From: an uncultured Mycoplasmatota bacterium
Lineage (GTDB): Bacteria > Bacillota_I > Bacilli_A > RF39 > UBA660
Assembly: GCA_900553835.1 (NCBI GenBank)
Contig: USFF01000012.1
Location: 1 to 33,480, forward strand
Direction of reading: 5' to 3'
Length of the DNA: 33,480 nt
How positions within the stretch are numbered: position 1 is the first letter of the stretch; each line of letters starts with the position of its first letter. Shown in pieces: positions 29,591-33,480 of this stretch. Under the pieces are notes generated by a model that made no database searches, had not been told where the DNA came from, and was given only the letters and a program-made list of their open reading frames with translations. Both the position numbers and the translations under genes were made by a program.

Positions 29591-31689
29591 TATTTCTTAA
29601 CCACCTTTAATTCAAAAGTTTCTACAGTATCTCCTACTTTAATATCAGAATAATTTTCAAGTGTAAGACCACAGTCAAAGCCTGATTTAACTTCTTTAGC
29701 ACTATCTTTTTCTCTTTGAAGAGTTGCTATTTTAGTAGTAGTTATTACTACTCCATCTCTTATTAATCTGGCTTCACTTCCTGCTTTAATAATTCCGCTT
29801 GTAACATGTACTCCTGCAATATTACCAACTTTAGAGAATTTAAATATTTGTCTAATTTCTGCTTCTCCAGTAACTACTTCTTCAAATTCAGGATCTAACA
29901 TACCTTTCATAGCAGCTTCTATTTCTTCTACAACTTTATAAATAATGTTATATAATCTTATGTCTACATTATAATTTTTAGCTGCTTCTTTAGTTTTACT
30001 AGAAGGCACTACATTAAATCCTATTATAATAGCATTAGATGCACTTGCAAGTACTATATCACTTTCAGTAATAGTACCAACTCCACTTCTTATAACAGAA
30101 ACTTTTACTCCTTCAACATCTATCTTTTCTAAAGCGTTTTTAACTGCTTCTTCTGATCCTTTAGAATCAGTTTTAAGAACTATATTTATTTCTTTATGTC
30201 CTTCTTTAACTCTTTCAAAAAGTTCATCTAAACTTACTGCTTTTTTAACAAATTTTCTTTCTTTTTCAAGAACTTCTCTCTTTTCAGCAACACTTCTTGC
30301 AATTTTTTCACTTTCAAATGCCATGAATTTATCTCCAGCTACTGGAACTTTATTAAGTCCAGTTATTTCTACTGGTGTACTGGGAGATGCACTTGTTAAA
30401 TCGTTTCCATTACTGTTTTTAAGTGTTCTTACTTTACCAAAAGCACTTCCACATACAATTGGATCTCCAAGTCTTAGAGTACCATTATTAATAAGAAGTG
30501 TAGTAGTAACACCTTTATTTTTATCAAGTGAACTTTCTATTACTGTACCAACTGCATATCTATTAGGATTTGCTTTTAATTCTTCCATTTCTGCAAGCGC
30601 GATTATATTTTCAAGAAGTAAACTTACGTTTTCTCCAGTATGAGCAGATAATTTAACAAATATAGTGTCTCCTCCCCATTCTTCAGGAGTCAAACCATAT
30701 TCACTCATTTCACTCATAATCTTATCAATATTACCAATTCCTTTATCTATCTTATTAATAGCAACTATTATAGGAACACCAGCACTTTTAGCATGATCTA
30801 TTGCTTCCTTAGTTTGAGGCATAACACCATCATCAGCTGCTACAATAATAACAACTATATCAGTTATTTTAGCACCTCTTGCACGCATTTCTGTAAATGC
30901 AGCATGTCCAGGAGTATCAATAAATGTAATTAAATTACCATTTATCTCTACTTGATAAGCACCTATAGCTTGCGTTATACCACCAGCTTCTCCGCTTACA
31001 ACATGACTTTTTCTAATATAATCAAGTAAACTTGTTTTACCATGATCTACATGCCCCATTATAGTAACTACTGGAGGTCTAACAACTAAATCTTCTTCTT
31101 TATCGATAATTTCATATTCTTCAAAATTACTAATATCAACTGCTTTATCTTTTTTAAGTTCTTTATTAAATTCTAAACTCACAAGTTCTGCATCTTCAAA
31201 TGAGATACTAGAGTTTACATTAATCATCAAACCTAAATCAAATAACTTCTTAACTAAATCAGTATCCTTAACACACAAACTACTTGCAAGTTCTTTAACA
31301 GTCATACCATCTTTATAAATGGCAATGTTATCAGATACTTCACTATTACTTTGAAGTTTAGTTTTATTCTTGTAAATATTTTTCTTTTCCTTCTTAAAAT
31401 TTTCGTTTTCTTTAGTGCTATCTTTTTTCTTTAATTTAACTTTCTTTTGTTTTCCTTCATCAATATGATCCCCAAGTAAATTCTCTGCTCTGTCTTCAAA
31501 ATCAAACTTACTTTCAAGTTCTTCACTTAGATAACTTTCTTCATTATTTATACTATTATCTAGTAAAATAATATCATCATCACTTAGAAAATCATCTTTG
31601 GTACTTACATTAATACCAAGTTCTTTACATTTATCAAGCACACTATTTAAGTTTACCTTTACATCAATAGCATATTCTTCTACTGTCAT
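29590..31689 (-). CDS. infB: Translation initiation factor IF-2
   Basis: 699 residues. A short N-terminal region with a Lys-rich linker (about 80-115), IF2_N (DGMTVKELASSLCVKDTDLVK), then the GTPase domain with G1 GHVDHGKTSLLDYI, DTPGHAAF, and NKID, followed by the beta-barrel domains II-IV with the fMet-tRNA-binding end (ATLQREKDSAKEVKSGFDCG). It brings initiator tRNA to the 30S subunit and promotes subunit joining. Smaller than many IF-2s because the N-terminal extension is short. AAAGGAAGG precedes the ATG. In the standard rimP-nusA-rnpM-infB-rbfA operon; the ribosomal L7Ae-like gene (ylxQ) usually after rnpM is absent. Confidence 0.97.
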   Translation of the reverse strand: MTVEEYAIDVKVNLNSVLDKCKELGINVSTKDDFLSDDDIILLDNSINNEESYLSEELESKFDFEDRAENLLGDHIDEGKQKKVKLKKKDSTKENENFKKEKKNIYKNKTKLQSNSEVSDNIAIYKDGMTVKELASSLCVKDTDLVKKLFDLGLMINVNSSISFEDAELVSLEFNKELKKDKAVDISNFEEYEIIDKEEDLVVRPPVVTIMGHVDHGKTSLLDYIRKSHVVSGEAGGITQAIGAYQVEINGNLITFIDTPGHAAFTEMRARGAKITDIVVIIVAADDGVMPQTKEAIDHAKSAGVPIIVAINKIDKGIGNIDKIMSEMSEYGLTPEEWGGDTIFVKLSAHTGENVSLLLENIIALAEMEELKANPNRYAVGTVIESSLDKNKGVTTTLLINNGTLRLGDPIVCGSAFGKVRTLKNSNGNDLTSASPSTPVEITGLNKVPVAGDKFMAFESEKIARSVAEKREVLEKERKFVKKAVSLDELFERVKEGHKEINIVLKTDSKGSEEAVKNALEKIDVEGVKVSVIRSGVGTITESDIVLASASNAIIIGFNVVPSSKTKEAAKNYNVDIRLYNIIYKVVEEIEAAMKGMLDPEFEEVVTGEAEIRQIFKFSKVGNIAGVHVTSGIIKAGSEARLIRDGVVITTTKIATLQREKDSAKEVKSGFDCGLTLENYSDIKVGDTVETFELKVVKK

Positions 31690-31703
31690 AAAACCCTTCC
31701 TTT

Positions 31704-31961
31704 CTATAATCTTGATTTTAATTCTTCATATACCTTTTTTGGAACATTTACCATTAAATGTCTATCAAGTATTTTAGATTTTTCTGCTTTTAAAATAGCA
31801 TCTAAATCTTTCTTTATATATGCTCCTCTTCCATTAGCTTTATTTGTATCGTCTACTATAACATTCCCTTCTGGAGTTCTGAGTACTCTAAATAAATCTT
31901 TCTTTTCTAATTTTTCTTTAGTTACAACACATGTTCTTAAAGGTACTTTCTTTACTTTCAT
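31704..31961 (-). CDS. rnpM: RNase P modulator RnpM (YlxR)
   Basis: 85 residues with the YlxR signature: PLRTCVVTKEKLEKKDLFRV, then a central GRGAYIKKDLDAI and a C-terminal LMVNVPKKVYEELKSRL. In Bacillus it binds RNase P RNA and tunes its activity. It lies between nusA and infB as in most Firmicutes. AGGTG precedes the ATG. DUF448 family. Confidence 0.93.
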   Translation of the reverse strand: MKVKKVPLRTCVVTKEKLEKKDLFRVLRTPEGNVIVDDTNKANGRGAYIKKDLDAILKAEKSKILDRHLMVNVPKKVYEELKSRL

Positions 31962-31969
31962 AAAAACAC

Positions 31970-33025
31970 CTACTTATTAATCTCTTCATTAATTTCATTT
32001 AAAGTCTTGATTTTAATAATATATTTAGTAAGTTTACTAGCAAGTTTAATATTTATACCTTTCTTACCAATAGCAAGACTTAAATTTTCTTCATCCGCGA
32101 TTGCTAGCGCTTCTTTATTCTTTTCATCTGTTATAGTAACATTTAAATCCTTAGCAGGACTAAGTGCATTAGCAATAAATTCTTCAGGAATATCACTATA
32201 AAGTACTAAATCGACTTTTTCTCCATTTAATGCTTTAATTATATTAGCAATACGGGCTCCTTTTTCTCCAATACAACTTCCTATAGCATCTACTTTAGGG
32301 TTAGTACTTTCTACTGCAACTTTACTTCTTACTCCAGCTTCTCTAGCAACACCATGCATTACTAGTGTTCCATCAGCAAATTCAGGTATTTCACTTTCAA
32401 AAAGTCTTTTAACAAATCCATAGTGTTTTCTACTTAATCTAATAGATGGTCCTTTTGGTGTTTCTTCTATTTTAGTAATATAAACTTTAACACTATCTCC
32501 CATTTTAAGAGTTTCTCCAGGAATAAGTTCACTTTTTGGTAAAAGTCCTCTTGCTTTACCTAAATCAACATAATAGTTTCTAGCATCTTCCATAGCTAAA
32601 AAGCCTATCATTAATTCATCTTGTTTATCTTTAAACTCTTCCATTATTTGATTTCTTTCAGCTTCTCTTATCTTTTGAAGTACTACTTGTTTAGCAACAC
32701 TTATTGCAACACGTCCAAAATCTTCTGGTGTAACTTCAGTTTCATAAAAGTCTCCAATTTTAGCATCTGGATGTTCTTCCTGTGCTTCTTCTAAAGTTAA
32801 CTCTGCATCAGGGTTTTCTAACTCTTCAACAACAGTCATTCTCTTAAAGATTTTAATAATACCATTTTCAGTATTTATTTCACATCTAACATCAGCATCT
32901 TCTCCAAAGTTTTTCTTATAAGCAGCTGCAAAAGCATTACTCATTGTTTCCTTAATTAATTCTTCACTTAAGCCTTTTTCTTTAACTAAATAATCAAAAG
33001 CAGCTTTAAATTCTTTATTATTCAT
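31970..33025 (-). CDS. nusA: Transcription termination/antitermination protein NusA
   Basis: 351 residues (typical for Firmicutes). N-terminal RNA polymerase-binding domain (about 1-125), S1 domain (KGPSIRLSRKHYGFVKRLF at its end) and two KH domains (DAIGSCIGEKGARIANIIKA; LAIGKKGINIKLASKLT). It modulates pausing, termination and rRNA antitermination. I chose the ATG at 33025: GGGAG then lies 6 nt away, and the ATGAATAA start/stop gives an 8-nt overlap with rimP. The ATG at 33028 is the alternative. Confidence 0.96.
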   Translation of the reverse strand: MNNKEFKAAFDYLVKEKGLSEELIKETMSNAFAAAYKKNFGEDADVRCEINTENGIIKIFKRMTVVEELENPDAELTLEEAQEEHPDAKIGDFYETEVTPEDFGRVAISVAKQVVLQKIREAERNQIMEEFKDKQDELMIGFLAMEDARNYYVDLGKARGLLPKSELIPGETLKMGDSVKVYITKIEETPKGPSIRLSRKHYGFVKRLFESEIPEFADGTLVMHGVAREAGVRSKVAVESTNPKVDAIGSCIGEKGARIANIIKALNGEKVDLVLYSDIPEEFIANALSPAKDLNVTITDEKNKEALAIADEENLSLAIGKKGINIKLASKLTKYIIKIKTLNEINEEINK

Positions 33026-33266
33026 CATACTCTCCCTTACTACAAATATCTAATACATAATCTTCTAGTCCTAAATCTAATCCATCAATAATTGGACTAA
33101 TTATCTTAGATGCTTTTTCACATAAATCAGTATCAACCACTTGATCACTATCTAATTTTATGAAAAGTGTATCTACATTATCTTCTTTTTCTAAAGAAAT
33201 ATCATAAACTCTTACATTAATTTCTTCAAGCGGTCCTTTAACAGCATCAATAATTTTTTCTTTCAT
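33018..33266 (-). CDS. rimP: Ribosome maturation factor RimP (short)
   Basis: 82 residues, clearly shorter than the usual 150. It keeps the first domain (VYDISLEKEDNVDTLFIKLD, then KASKIISPIIDGLDLGLEDYVLDICSKG). The second, C-terminal SH3-like domain is missing, and the end joins directly to nusA. GGGAGGG precedes the ATG. Position at the head of the nusA operon supports the call. Whether the one-domain form still aids 30S maturation is unknown. Confidence 0.8.
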   Translation of the reverse strand: MKEKIIDAVKGPLEEINVRVYDISLEKEDNVDTLFIKLDSDQVVDTDLCEKASKIISPIIDGLDLGLEDYVLDICSKGEYDE

Positions 33267-33291
33267 TTTTCCCTCCCATATTCAAATTAAA

Positions 33292-33312
33292 GAGTGGCCT
33301 TTTATGCCACTC
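33292..33312 (-). promoter_or_regulatory. Hairpin in the rimP-nusA leader
   Basis: Perfect 7-bp stem GAGTGGC/GCCACTC with loop ATAAAAG, about 10-30 nt from the predicted transcript start, followed by TTTAATTT. It may be an attenuator or a 5'-stabilising stem; nusA operons are often self-regulated, but no NusA-specific site is visible. Confidence 0.55.
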
Positions 33313-33327
33313 CTTCAAGTAACTATA

Positions 33328-33356
33328 ATTATACAACAATTATTACATATATGCAA
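33328..33356 (-). promoter_or_regulatory. Promoter of the rimP-nusA-infB operon
   Basis: TTGCAT at 33351-33356, 17-nt spacer, TATAAT at 33328-33333, about 60 nt before the rimP ATG. Confidence 0.8.
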
Positions 33357-33421
33357 GTATTTTATTTAGTACTTTATATTGCACCTAGTTATAAACTATT
33401 TCGTAAGGACTTTCTGTTCTA

Positions 33422-33480
33422 TCAGCATCCACTTGTAGTACTTATTTCGTATGGTGTTTCAGGTGCTCCATTTCCACTAG
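33422..33480 (-). CDS. Possible C-terminal end of a gene outside the window
   Basis: An open frame from the edge encodes SGNGAPETPYEISTTSGC then TGA. A related motif (TESPYEIVYN, then TAG) is seen in another frame 50 nt further on, so the region holds an imperfect DNA repeat around TACGAAATA. Only about 18 codons are visible, so this may be chance. In Bacillus polC precedes this operon; the tail does not resemble PolC. Confidence 0.3.
   Translation of the reverse strand, partial: SGNGAPETPYEISTTSGC

Noticed and set aside
33351..33480. Plus-strand open frame running off the right edge
   Set aside because: No ribosome binding site; it overlaps the clear -35 of the rimP operon and looks like a shadow of the minus strand.
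1..33480. Mycoplasma-type code with TGA as Trp
   Set aside because: Several well-supported genes end in TGA (for example the RnfC-like gene at the holA overlap and the 109-residue gene), and conserved Trp codons are TGG.
1..33480. CRISPR array, insertion sequence, prophage, tRNA or rRNA genes
   Set aside because: No regularly spaced repeats, transposase, integrase, phage structural genes, tRNA cloverleaf or rRNA signature was found by reading.

Overview
This window looks like chromosome from a low-GC member of the Bacillota, most likely class Bacilli. The base composition is very AT-rich (about a quarter G+C by eye, not computed). Promoters are of the TTGACA-17-TATAAT type and Shine-Dalgarno sites are strong. 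Gene neighbourhoods resemble those of Bacillus, and genes specific to endospore formers are present (spoIIM, spoIVB, spoVID, ysxE, ylbJ). Short intergenic gaps and missing neighbours suggest a streamlined genome, such as an uncultured gut Bacilli lineage of the RF39/'Tenericutes-like' kind; that placement is inference. TGA is used as a stop and Trp is TGG, so this is not the mycoplasma code.

Layout: (1) 1-3230 is a variable region. It holds the N-terminal part of a DUF6273-like/AAA ATPase fusion, spoIIM, a 36-residue membrane peptide, three hypothetical genes, and an intergenic unit at 3047-3214 with promoter, several predicted hairpins and a terminator that looks like a small RNA gene. (2) 3231-6072 is tex-uppS, almost certainly one transcript. 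(3) 6175-8642 is a run of small uncharacterised proteins around one SpoU-type RNA methyltransferase, followed by an HExxH protein (8679-9500) and an orphan membrane histidine kinase. (4) 11438-14806 holds an acyl-adenylating enzyme and hisS, each behind a near-identical promoter with an inverted repeat over the -10. A fragment of the 88-residue gene at 8207 lies in the hisS leader. (5) 14823-18836 is ylbL, nusB-xseA-xseB and spoIVB, matching the nusB-xseA-xseB...spoIVB order of Bacillus; ylbJ runs the other way. (6) 19731-20789 is a three-gene prepilin-like operon. (7) 20979-24978 is lonA-spoVID-ysxE, the Bacillus block with the haem genes missing. (8) 25082-33266 is the rimP-nusA-rnpM-infB-rbfA operon followed by a membrane protein, uvrC, a ferredoxin-less RnfC-like protein and holA.

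Functionally the window combines information processing (translation initiation, antitermination, replication clamp loading, excision repair, exonuclease VII, tRNA charging), cell-wall lipid carrier synthesis (UppS), proteolysis (LonA, YlbL) and engulfment, coat and sigma-K checkpoint functions of sporulation. The less explained parts are the candidate RNA, the RnfC-like gene between uvrC and holA, the duplicated promoter/operator flanking hisS, the DUF6273-AAA fusion, and a set of genes whose ATG sits 5-6 nt after TATAAT with no Shine-Dalgarno site (candidate leaderless mRNAs).
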